Of a DNA stretch of 7,723 nt, positions 1 to 6,720 are shown one piece after another. Source of the DNA: Clostridia bacterium (GTDB lineage Bacteria; Bacillota; Clostridia; Saccharofermentanales; UBA5734); contig JAGPFK010000057.1 of the NCBI GenBank assembly GCA_018056585.1, forward strand, positions 1 through 7,723, in the 5' to 3' direction. A program made the translations under genes and the position numbers. The notes beneath the pieces are model-generated. The model ran no database searches and had not been told where the DNA came from. It worked only from the letters and a program-made list of their open reading frames with translations. Positions within the stretch are counted from its first letter, which is position 1; every line of letters begins with the position of its first letter.

Positions 1-684
1 GATAGAAGGCGGGAGTGGTGCCGGTCCAAAGATCAATGCAAAAGGGAGATTCAGAAGAATCAGCGACAGCACGCCAACGCAAAGAGTTGTATATGTCAGA
101 ATGGGCGCAGGGGGGCTTTTGAAAACAGGAGCGAATCAATAACAGGTTTATCAAAAAAGACGTTGATTGCAAAAACGATCAGGGTCAGGATCAGCATGAG
201 CTGCGTCGGCAAACAGCCAAAGTGTCGAACGCCGCGTTCAAACTCTGTTTCCGGCTGACGCTTTGCGAGTTGTTTGGCAAATTGACCGTTCTGCGAGGTT
301 GGCAGACGGCGGGATCAGGCCAGTTTTTTCAGCACCAAAAGATTCGCCTGTCAAAATGACGACATCGCCGGTCGTAAGGGGACGGGCTGAAATTTCCATT
401 CTCCGACCGTCACGCAGCACGATTGATTTGGTCTGGATGTGTGAGCACAGTTCCTCCATGACATTGCTGGCGTTGGATTCCTGAAAGAAACTGAGAATCA
501 CACTGCCCAGAATGATAGCCAAAATGATCAGTGAATCAATCAGATCACCTGTTGCGCCGGAAATAGAAGTCGCTGTGATGATGATCAGGATCATTGGATT
601 TTTAACTGTCTTATAGAATTTGAAGAGGTGTCGTTTTTTCACTTGAGCGGATGACATTTTCTCAATCAATCTTTTTCCTTTCAA
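1..684 (-). pseudogene. mgtA: Decayed MgtA-type Mg2+-transporting P-type ATPase (fragment, runs off window start)
   Basis: An intact relative would be an integral-membrane ATP-driven Mg2+ importer of about 850-900 residues. Reading the minus strand from about 684 or 657 gives the first membrane hairpin (KNPMILI, GDLIDSLIILAIILGSVILS) and the actuator start (SIVLRDGRRMEI, TTGDVV). TTGDVVI then joins directly to LTGESFGAEK, skipping the usual 25 or so residues between these motifs. After NLAER about 30 residues are missing, and the reading moves to another frame at about 283: GQFAKQLAKRQPETEFERG followed by VRHFG and a membrane helix ending IDSLLFS. That frame then jumps straight to a C-terminal block (in-frame stop at 96-98); in the shifted frame it reads ILTYTTLCVGVLSLILLN then PLP, as in the last MgtA helices. 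The DKTGT phosphorylation loop and the nucleotide-binding domain are gone, so it cannot pump ions. The start is unclear: TTG at 684 or ATG at 657. A possible N-terminal remnant (QANVAIKEALERKKID) lies upstream in another frame. Confidence 0.85.
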
Positions 685-746
685 GGGCTTCTTTTATTGC
701 AACGTTAGCCTGCCACTGGGGGAGCAAGAACTTATAAGTATTTTCC

Positions 747-775
747 TTGACAGGTATATCCCCTGAACCTATGAT
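747..775 (+). promoter_or_regulatory. Near-consensus sigma-A promoter of the GH3-cupin unit
   Basis: TTGACA (747-752) is followed after exactly 17 nt by TATGAT (770-775). This is a perfect -35 and a 5/6 -10 on the strand of the GH3 gene. Transcription would start near 782, giving a leader of about 30 nt that holds the ribosome binding site. A promoter this close to consensus usually needs a repressor if it is controlled, but no obvious strong palindrome overlaps it. Confidence 0.8.
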
Positions 776-794
776 GAATATTGAATCCAGCCTG

Positions 795-803
795 AAAAGG
801 AGG
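795..803 (+). promoter_or_regulatory. Ribosome binding site of the GH3 gene
   Basis: AAAAGGAGG ends 8 nt before the ATG at 812. This is a strong match to the 16S rRNA 3' end and fixes the start codon. Confidence 0.85.
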
Positions 804-811
804 CAAAGACG

Positions 812-2917
812 ATGCACAGGAAACATGTGGAGAAAAGCCGCGAACTTGTTTCTCAAATGACTCTTGCTGAAAAGATGGCACAAATGGTGTATCAGGCACC
901 TGCCATCGAACGCCTGAATGTGCCGGCTTACAACTGGTGGAATGAATGCTTGCATGGTTACGCCCGCTCCGGAACGGCAACCGTCTTCCCTCAGGCGATC
1001 GGCATGGCGGCCAGTTTCAATACAGACTTAATGTACCAGGTCGCTTCGGCAATTGGTGATGAAGCACGTGCGAAATATAATGGCTATAAAACGTTTGGCG
1101 ACACGTTGATTTATCAAGGGGTGACCTGCTGGTCACCCAACATCAATATTTTTCGTGATCCACGATGGGGTAGGGGACATGAAACGTATGGAGAAGATCC
1201 TTATCTGACGGCTCAGATGGGTATTGCTTTTGTTCGCGGACTCCAGGGGGATCACCCGATTTTCCGCAAAACAGACGCGACTTTAAAGCATTATGCGGTT
1301 CACAGCGGCCCGGAATCTGAGCGTCATGGCTTTGATGCTCTCGTTTCACTCAAGGATTTGTTCGAAACGTACCTTGAGGCTTTTCGCCTTTGTATTCGTG
1401 ATGCCAGGCCGGCAGCTGTGATGGGCGCGTATAACCGTGTCAATGGAGAAGCCTGCTGTGCTTCGCCTTTTTTGCTTCAAGAAGTTTTGCGCGGGCGTTT
1501 TGGCTTTGACGGCTATGTTGTTTCTGATTGTGGCGCAATCGCTGACATCAACCGGTTTCATCATTTAACAAAAGATGAAGCTGAATCGGCCGCGCTGGCT
1601 GTGAAATCTGGCTGTGATTTGAATTGCGGGACAGCCTATGCGGCGCTGAAAGCAGCCTTTTTACGTGGCCTGATTGATGAGCCGCCCATAACGACTTCCG
1701 TTGAACGGCTGTTTGCGGCACGCAGTGCGTTAGGTCATTTTGAAGCCAGTCCGTACGATGCTCTTGGGGATACGGTGATTCATTGTAAAAAACACCAGGG
1801 CCTGGCTTTGCAAATGGCTCGTGAGTCCATTGTCTTGCTGAAAAACAACGGCATTTTACCTCTCGATATGAAAAAAATCCGCCGCATTGCTGTCATCGGA
1901 CCCAATTGCGATGAGCGAAGCGTGCTGATCGGCAACTACAATGGGCTTCCAATGCGTTATACAACGATTTTTGAAGGCATTCAGGATGCTGTTCCTGACA
2001 CGGTTCGGCTATATAAAGCAAGAGGCAGAGAATTGCTGAGGCCAAACAAAGCCGATTATGCTGAAAAGCCAATCCGCGAAGCAATCCTGGCCGCGCGCAG
2101 CAGCGATGTGGTCATCCTTTGTACCGGATTACGTCCGGATGTGGAGGGCGAAGAGGGCGACGCGTATAACAGCGATTTGGGCGGAGACCGGCGCGACATC
2201 TCTTTGCCGGAAGCCCAAAGTGAGCTTTTCGATGCCCTTTCAGAAACGAACACGCCGATTATAATTGTTAATACATCCGGTGGCCCCGTCAGCCTGACAA
2301 GGCAGCATGATCGCGCGGCTGCTATTTTGCAGGCCTGGTATCCGGGGCAAAGCGGTGGAACCGCCGTATCTGATGTTCTGTTCGGCCGATATAACCCGTC
2401 CGGTAAGCTGCCCGTTACGGTTTATCAATCCACCGGCGATCTGCCGGACTTTCGGGATTATGCCATGGATGGAAGAACCTATCGATACATGAAGAGTGTT
2501 CCGCTTTATCCGTTTGGATTTGGCCTTTCTTATTCAAGATTCAGGCTGAAGACTCAAATGCCGGCCGGGCTTGTAACCCGTCGCGATGAAAATGTGACGT
2601 GCTCGGTCTGCATAGAGAATCAGGGTCCATATGATGGTCAGGAAACCATTCAGGTTTATTTACGGCATGAAGATTGTCCTGTCAGAACACCGCAACTGCA
2701 GCTTGTTTCGTTTGAAAAAGTCAACCTGCGTGCGGGTGAAAGAAAAACCATTCAGCTCACCATACCGGCCGACCGCTTTCTTATTGTGGATGAAGCAGGC
2801 CAGTCTCGCTATCTGCCGGGCCGGGCTTTGCTGTTTATAGGCTGCGCGCTGCCTGTAGAACGAAGCACACAACTGGGCGCTCCGGATTATCTTTCGGTTC
2901 CGCTGGAACTGATATAG
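812..2917 (+). CDS. Glycoside hydrolase family 3, beta-xylosidase/beta-glucosidase type, cytoplasmic
   Basis: 701 residues, a usual full length for a GH3 enzyme with a C-terminal fibronectin-III-like domain. It should release non-reducing-end beta-linked sugars with retention. The N-terminal TIM-barrel domain (about 1-310) has NWWNECLHG (41-49), TVFPQAIGMA (57-66) and RDPRWGRGHETYGEDP (115-130), which are typical of the xylan 1,4-beta-xylosidase branch. KH at 159-160 is the usual substrate-binding pair. The nucleophile is expected at D239 in VVSDCGAI. The alpha/beta sandwich domain (about 335-560) starts at RESIVLLKNNGILPL and carries VEGEEGD (444-450), where the acid/base glutamate is expected. 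The FnIII-like domain spans about 600-680. There is no signal peptide or membrane segment, so it works on imported oligosaccharides. The start is set by the strong ribosome binding site. It is followed by the cupin gene with an 18-nt gap, so the two are probably co-transcribed. Family is certain; exact sugar specificity (xyloside versus glucoside or arabinofuranoside) is inferred. Confidence 0.93.
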   Translation: MHRKHVEKSRELVSQMTLAEKMAQMVYQAPAIERLNVPAYNWWNECLHGYARSGTATVFPQAIGMAASFNTDLMYQVASAIGDEARAKYNGYKTFGDTLIYQGVTCWSPNINIFRDPRWGRGHETYGEDPYLTAQMGIAFVRGLQGDHPIFRKTDATLKHYAVHSGPESERHGFDALVSLKDLFETYLEAFRLCIRDARPAAVMGAYNRVNGEACCASPFLLQEVLRGRFGFDGYVVSDCGAIADINRFHHLTKDEAESAALAVKSGCDLNCGTAYAALKAAFLRGLIDEPPITTSVERLFAARSALGHFEASPYDALGDTVIHCKKHQGLALQMARESIVLLKNNGILPLDMKKIRRIAVIGPNCDERSVLIGNYNGLPMRYTTIFEGIQDAVPDTVRLYKARGRELLRPNKADYAEKPIREAILAARSSDVVILCTGLRPDVEGEEGDAYNSDLGGDRRDISLPEAQSELFDALSETNTPIIIVNTSGGPVSLTRQHDRAAAILQAWYPGQSGGTAVSDVLFGRYNPSGKLPVTVYQSTGDLPDFRDYAMDGRTYRYMKSVPLYPFGFGLSYSRFRLKTQMPAGLVTRRDENVTCSVCIENQGPYDGQETIQVYLRHEDCPVRTPQLQLVSFEKVNLRAGERKTIQLTIPADRFLIVDEAGQSRYLPGRALLFIGCALPVERSTQLGAPDYLSVPLELI

Positions 2918-2935
2918 GGAGAGGAAGAGGAAAAA

Positions 2936-3256
2936 ATGGTTGAAAAAAGCGTAGCCTATACCTTGACCGATGAAAAAACCATCGAAAAGCTTATTGATGA
3001 AAAAGACATTGCCGTCAACCATATGGTCCTGCCCATGGGGACTGGCTTGCCGGAGCACTTTGCGAACGCGCCCGTCTGTATGATTGTGGTGAGGGGACAA
3101 ATTACATTGAGGCTTAACGGGCAAGATCCACATGTCTATGCCGCAGGCAGGATTGTGCTGATCCCAAACCATACGAAAATGAATGTGGTCAATGAAAATG
3201 CGGATCCAGCTGAACTCTTTGTGATTAAAGCGCCAGGTCCCCGATCCTTTTGCTGA
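2936..3256 (+). CDS. Small cupin-domain protein
   Basis: 106 residues, a single cupin barrel. The first cupin motif is around GTGLPEHFANAPVCMIVVRG (35-54), and the second around AAGRIVLIPNHTKMNVVNEN (69-88), followed by the final strand ELFVIKAP. Only H41 clearly occupies a classical metal-ligand position. The usual HxH partner and glutamate of motif 1 are absent, and the motif 2 histidine position appears to be N83, so ordinary metal-dependent catalysis is doubtful. A GGGAGAGGAAGAGG tract in the 18-nt gap after the GH3 stop gives it its own ribosome binding site. Co-transcription with the GH3 gene suggests a role in sugar binding, epimerisation or mutarotation, or sensing, but nothing in the sequence proves this. 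No signal peptide or membrane segment is seen. Confidence 0.85.
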   Translation: MVEKSVAYTLTDEKTIEKLIDEKDIAVNHMVLPMGTGLPEHFANAPVCMIVVRGQITLRLNGQDPHVYAAGRIVLIPNHTKMNVVNENADPAELFVIKAPGPRSFC

Positions 3257-3267
3257 ATGATAGAGGA

Positions 3268-4305
3268 TCATCCGTCATAACAAACATCGACCGGCTCACG
3301 CTTTTTCGCCGACTCCATGATCGAAAGAATGCCAAGGCTGGTGTGAGCCGCGTCTTCCAGGGTAACCGGGAATGGACGGCCGTCAGTCAGTCGATCGACA
3401 AAACAGCGGATGCTTTCAAAAGCGAACCCTTTTGGCTCACCAAATATTTGGTGCTGAACCAGGATATCGGGTACTTTTACAGCATCTTCGGTATATTTTT
3501 GAATCAGGTTATGGCTGCTCGTATCGATGTTGATCATCCCTTGTGTTCCGAGCAGGGTGCATTTCATATCGTTTACATTCGGATTGCCGTTCGGCGTGAC
3601 CCAGCCGTTTTCCATCTGGGCCACTCCGCCATTTTCAAATTCGAGTGTGCTGAGGTACAAATCAACCGTATCAACGCCCGCTTCTTTTAAAATGCCGGAG
3701 CGGCTGACGGCGTAGACACGTTTGACGTCACAGCCGAAGAACCAGCGTAAGGTATCCAGGCTGTGACTGCCCAGAAACCAAAGGATGGATGAACGGTCAG
3801 CCCAGGGCAATAAATCTGTTGCAACCCATTTGATATCGTTTAAGCGAAAATAAGCGCTGTAAAGATCCCCCAATTCCCCGTTTTGCAGGGCCTGGTAGGC
3901 TATATGAAAAGGCGGGTTCCACCGGTTATGCAAATCAACCATCGCCCGTACCCCGCTTTTTTCAACGGCGTTCAGGATGCGGAACACATCTGCCCGTGTT
4001 GTTGCCAGCGGTTTTTCGATCAGCAAATGCTTACCCTGTTCGGCCGCGGCGACAGCAGGATCCGCGTGAGCGAAATCAGGTGTGACAATGGCAACGGCAT
4101 CACAAGGACAATGCTTTAAAAGATCCTTATAATCGCCATAAACTTCAGAGATCCCCAGGCGGCTGCCCAGTGCCTTTGCCCGATTGATGTTCTGGTCGCA
4201 GATGCCAACCACTTGTGCCATGGGATGAGCCTGATAAATTCTGGCATGCGTTTCTCCCCATGTGCCGGCTCCGATAATGGCCATTTTGATTTTGTTTGTT
4301 TTCAT
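3268..4305 (-). CDS. Gfo/Idh/MocA-family NAD(P)-dependent oxidoreductase
   Basis: 345 residues, full length for this family of cytoplasmic sugar and polyol dehydrogenases, which oxidise or reduce a ring or chain hydroxyl of a sugar, inositol or sugar acid. The N-terminal Rossmann fold shows IGAGTWGETHA (11-21) for dinucleotide binding. The family hallmark EKP is at 97-99 (LLIEKPLA), with K98 the likely catalytic lysine. The C-terminal substrate domain contains GSHSLDTLRW (179-188), giving the H181 and D184 pair expected in the active site. The substrate cannot be read from the sequence. It is downstream of the AraC gene with a 4-nt ATGA overlap and has a strong AGGAGG site within the end of that gene, so the two are almost certainly one operon. 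It ends 11 nt from the convergent cupin gene. Confidence 0.92.
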   Translation of the reverse strand: MKTNKIKMAIIGAGTWGETHARIYQAHPMAQVVGICDQNINRAKALGSRLGISEVYGDYKDLLKHCPCDAVAIVTPDFAHADPAVAAAEQGKHLLIEKPLATTRADVFRILNAVEKSGVRAMVDLHNRWNPPFHIAYQALQNGELGDLYSAYFRLNDIKWVATDLLPWADRSSILWFLGSHSLDTLRWFFGCDVKRVYAVSRSGILKEAGVDTVDLYLSTLEFENGGVAQMENGWVTPNGNPNVNDMKCTLLGTQGMINIDTSSHNLIQKYTEDAVKVPDILVQHQIFGEPKGFAFESIRCFVDRLTDGRPFPVTLEDAAHTSLGILSIMESAKKREPVDVCYDG

Positions 4306-5180
4306 ATTTCTACCTCCTGAATCTTGATTTGTTTTTGATAACCTCGATTCCGATGCGCCGATGGAGGATAACCCATGACACGTCGAAACATTCGTGAAAA
4401 AAGCAATGGATCATCATAACCAACTGAATGAGCGACAGCCCGGATGGTCAAATCGCTTTGGTCCATGAGGCGGCATGCCTTTTCCATACGCAAACGCATC
4501 AGATATTGCTGGGGCGATAAACCCGTCTCAGACTTGAAAAGCTGACCAAAATAACTGCGATCCAGACCGATGTGTGCCGAAAGGTTTGAGATCGTCATTT
4601 TATGGGCATAATTCATCTCCATGTAATCTTTCGCTTTTCTGACGTAATGGTCTTTTCGCTGCATCTTGCTTTCTTCCGGCGCACGATCGGGGTTAGCCGC
4701 CATCAACCCTGAAAGGAAGAGGTAGAGCAAGCCCAGCAGCCGTTGCTCTCTTCCTTTCTGAAAATCAAGTGAACGCTCGATTTGCTCGAAGCAGGAGGCA
4801 ATGGAAAATGGCTCCATCATGGCATCAGCAGAAGGTGAAACGGTCATAATGGGTGATAGAATGGAAAAACCGGCCTGACTGACATATTCGGCCGCGCGTT
4901 CGCCCTTAAAAGCAATCCAGGTATAGTGCCAGGGGTCTTTTAGGTCTGCTTCATAATAGGTCACCTGGTCCGGGAAAATCATAAAGCCTTGTCCGCCTTT
5001 CAATGTATAGGTTTTTCCGGCGGTTTGGAAAAACCCACAGCCGGATTGAATACAATGAAAGAGATAGTAATCACGGACAGCCGGACCAAAGGCATGACCT
5101 GGCTGACATTGCTCCATGCCGGCATGAACAACTGAAAGTTCGCTTATTCCTGTCAGAAGATTCAGATTGAGTTGGGCCAT
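4302..5180 (-). CDS. AraC-family transcriptional regulator
   Basis: 292 residues. The N-terminal part (about 15-110) is a cupin-like effector-binding domain, with RDYYLFHCIQSGCGFF (36-51), a GGQGFMIFP stretch and PWHYTWIAFKG (83-93). This arrangement is typical of sugar-sensing members such as the MsmR/MelR type. The C-terminal DNA-binding domain (about 178-280) has two helix-turn-helix units: MTISNLSAHIGLDRSYFGQL (195-214) and LTIRAVAHSVGYDDPLLFSR (244-263), then the family signature MFRRVMGYPP. It is divergent from the GH4 gene and overlaps the oxidoreductase start by 4 nt. It probably binds a sugar or glycoside and controls both directions from the 5181-5373 region. The start at 5180 is supported by an AGGGG sequence about 9 nt upstream; a later ATG at codon 22 would cut into the effector domain. 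Confidence 0.92.
   Translation of the reverse strand: MAQLNLNLLTGISELSVVHAGMEQCQPGHAFGPAVRDYYLFHCIQSGCGFFQTAGKTYTLKGGQGFMIFPDQVTYYEADLKDPWHYTWIAFKGERAAEYVSQAGFSILSPIMTVSPSADAMMEPFSIASCFEQIERSLDFQKGREQRLLGLLYLFLSGLMAANPDRAPEESKMQRKDHYVRKAKDYMEMNYAHKMTISNLSAHIGLDRSYFGQLFKSETGLSPQQYLMRLRMEKACRLMDQSDLTIRAVAHSVGYDDPLLFSRMFRRVMGYPPSAHRNRGYQKQIKIQEVEI
4311..4318 (-). promoter_or_regulatory. Ribosome binding site of the oxidoreductase, inside the AraC-type gene
   Basis: On the minus strand AGGAGGTA lies 5 nt before the ATG at 4305-4303 (core AGGAGG at 4318-4313). It is formed by the last codons of the upstream regulator (reading QEVEI, stop). The stop at 4304-4302 overlaps the ATG, which suits translational coupling. 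Confidence 0.85.
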
Positions 5181-5237
5181 GGCACACCCCTGCCGTTTTT
5201 TACGGATAGCTTTCTTGGGTCTAACCTGACATCAAGC

Positions 5238-5267
5238 ATCATACCATATCTGGACAGCATGGGTCCA
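5238..5267 (-). promoter_or_regulatory. Promoter of the AraC-type regulator operon
   Basis: On the minus strand the -10 is TATGAT (5243-5238), preceded by an extended -10 TG dinucleotide (TGGTATGAT). A weaker -35 TGGACC (5267-5262) lies 18 nt further upstream. Transcription would start near 5231, giving a leader of about 50 nt. The -35 is directly next to the -35 of the GH4 promoter on the other strand. Confidence 0.55.
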
Positions 5268-5276
5268 TTGAATCGG
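5264..5276 (+). repeat. Direct repeat copy 1, probable AraC-type operator
   Basis: TCCATTGAATCGG matches the second copy at 5318-5330 at 12 of 13 bases in the same orientation. It overlaps the -35 of the GH4 promoter and the end of the -35 of the regulator promoter, so a protein bound here could influence both. Confidence 0.6.
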
Positions 5277-5295
5277 AGCAGAACTAGGCTACAAT
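5268..5295 (+). promoter_or_regulatory. Promoter of the GH4 gene
   Basis: TTGAAT (5268-5273) and TACAAT (5290-5295) are separated by 16 nt. Transcription would start near 5302, leaving a leader of about 70 nt that contains the second copy of the direct repeat. The -35 lies within the first copy, which is a usual place for AraC-family activation. Confidence 0.55.
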
Positions 5296-5317
5296 AAAGG
5301 AAGGGGTCTTTAAATGA

Positions 5318-5330
5318 TCCATTGAACCGG
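5318..5330 (+). repeat. Direct repeat copy 2, probable AraC-type operator
   Basis: TCCATTGAACCGG lies 54 bp downstream of copy 1, about five DNA turns, so both copies face the same side of the helix. It is inside the predicted GH4 leader, where binding could repress or loop to the first copy. Confidence 0.6.
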
Positions 5331-5362
5331 GTAAGATTTTATCTACCACATTGATTGATGCG

Positions 5363-5367
5363 AGGAG
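5363..5367 (+). promoter_or_regulatory. Ribosome binding site of the GH4 gene
   Basis: AGGAG lies 6 nt before the ATG at 5374 and supports that start. Confidence 0.75.
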
Positions 5368-5373
5368 ATTGTT

Positions 5374-6693
5374 ATGGTAAAAATTGCATTCATTGGCGCA
5401 GGCAGTTTTGGATTTACACGGAGCTTGGTCCGGGATATTCTTTCATTTCCGGCATTTTCGGATGCAGAGATTGCCCTGATGGACATCAACCCAGTCAGGT
5501 TGTCCATGATCAAAGAGGCCGTGGATAAAATCGTTGCGGCAGGCCATTATCCAGCTAAAGTGACGGCAACTGAGAACCGCGCAGAAGCCCTGGATGGGGC
5601 AGATGGCGTTGTTTGTACCATTTTGGCCGGAGGCGTTCAGGTTTGGCGGCATGATATTGAGATACCCAAGCGATATGGCGTTGATATTAACGTAGGAGAC
5701 ACACGCGGACCAGCTGGCATTTTCCGGGCTTTGCGAACGATTCCCGTTATGCTGGATATTTGTCGGGACATTGAAAAATATTGCCCCCGCGCGATTTTTC
5801 TCAATTATACCAACCCAATGGCGATGCTGTGCAAGGCCATGCAGGATTATACTTCTGTACGCGTGACCGGACTTTGCCATAGTGTTCAGGGAACAGCCGA
5901 AATGTTGGCCCGCTGGATTGGGGCGCCGATGGATGAAGTAACTTATCTTTGCGCCGGCATCAACCATCAGGCCTGGTACCTGGATTTTCGCTGGAATGAT
6001 CAGGATGCTTACCCGCTGATTCGAAAAGCGGTCGAAAAGCCGGAAATCTATAATCAGGAAATTGTGCGAAATGAAATGTTTTTGCATCTGGATTATTATG
6101 TAACCGAATCAAGCGGACATAATTCCGAGTACAATCCCTGGTTCCGCAAAAGGCCTGACCTGATTGAGAAATATTGCACGCATGGAACCGGGTGGAATCC
6201 AGGCACCTATGCGTATATTCTCGATGAATATTTGAGGCGGGAAGACACCTGGCAGGATGATATTCGTGAGTGGCTGGAAAAAGACAGTGTTGACCTTACG
6301 AGAGGTCATGAATATGCGGCTTATATCTTCAATGCAATCATCGGCGATGGAACCTTATATGAATTTAACGGTAATGTTAAAAACACCGGTCTCATTGATA
6401 ATCTCCCTGAAGGTTGTTGTGTTGAAGTGCCGGTTCTCGCCTCCAGGCGGGGCCTGAGCCCCATTCATGTCGGTCCTTTGCCTGACCACCTTGCCATTCT
6501 CAACAACATCAATGCACGCTGTGAGGATCTGGCGGTACAGGCCGCTATTGAAGGTGATCCGCGGAAAGTCTTTCACGCCGTTTGTTTTGATCCGTTGACG
6601 TCGGCTGTCTTGAGTTTGAGCGAGATCAAGGATATGGTCGATGAAATGTTCAGGCAGAACAAAGAATGGCTGCCTCAGTTCAAGAATCTGTGA
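5374..6693 (+). CDS. melA: Glycoside hydrolase family 4, MelA-type alpha-galactosidase
   Basis: 439 residues, matching the usual GH4 length. GH4 enzymes cleave glycosides by an NAD- and Mn2+-dependent route in which the sugar is oxidised at C3, eliminated and reduced again. The N-terminal Rossmann fold starts IGAGSFGFTRSL (7-18), with D37 in LMDIN set to bind the NAD ribose. NYTNPMAM (144-151) and the metal ligands C168 (GLCHSVQGT, 166-174) and H198 (CAGINHQAWYL, 193-203) are present. YYVTESSGHNSEYNPWF (241-257) and GLIDNLPEGCCVEVP (339-353) follow. The CHSVQGT form and the TESS-H-EY-PWF and GCCVEVP blocks resemble E. coli MelA rather than the 6-phospho-glucosidase, alpha-glucosidase or LplD-type galacturonidase branches. 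The enzyme is cytoplasmic, with no signal peptide. It is divergent from an AraC-type regulator, as melA is from melR in E. coli. Family is certain; alpha-galactosidase activity is likely but not proven. Confidence 0.9.
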   Translation: MVKIAFIGAGSFGFTRSLVRDILSFPAFSDAEIALMDINPVRLSMIKEAVDKIVAAGHYPAKVTATENRAEALDGADGVVCTILAGGVQVWRHDIEIPKRYGVDINVGDTRGPAGIFRALRTIPVMLDICRDIEKYCPRAIFLNYTNPMAMLCKAMQDYTSVRVTGLCHSVQGTAEMLARWIGAPMDEVTYLCAGINHQAWYLDFRWNDQDAYPLIRKAVEKPEIYNQEIVRNEMFLHLDYYVTESSGHNSEYNPWFRKRPDLIEKYCTHGTGWNPGTYAYILDEYLRREDTWQDDIREWLEKDSVDLTRGHEYAAYIFNAIIGDGTLYEFNGNVKNTGLIDNLPEGCCVEVPVLASRRGLSPIHVGPLPDHLAILNNINARCEDLAVQAAIEGDPRKVFHAVCFDPLTSAVLSLSEIKDMVDEMFRQNKEWLPQFKNL

Positions 6694-6720
6694 AAGCGAA
6701 GATCATCACTGACCGGTACG

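Noticed and set aside
2660..3271. Open frame of 203 codons on the minus strand
   Set aside because: It is antisense to the end of the GH3 gene and the whole cupin gene; the protein is low in recognisable motifs and lacks a ribosome binding site.
3250..3690. Open frame of 146 codons on the plus strand
   Set aside because: It lies fully antisense to the well-supported Gfo/Idh/MocA gene, and its translation shows no family features.
5193..5205. Small hairpin CCGT-TTTTT-ACGG upstream of the regulator start
   Set aside because: A four-base stem is too weak to call a terminator or operator; chance occurrence is likely.
5268..5281. Possible CcpA (cre) site in TTGAATCGGAGCAG
   Set aside because: The TG and CG elements are one base too close compared with the cre consensus; the sequence is better explained as part of the direct repeat.
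5443..6087. Open frame of 214 codons on the minus strand
   Set aside because: It is antisense to conserved GH4 motifs and is a shadow of that gene.
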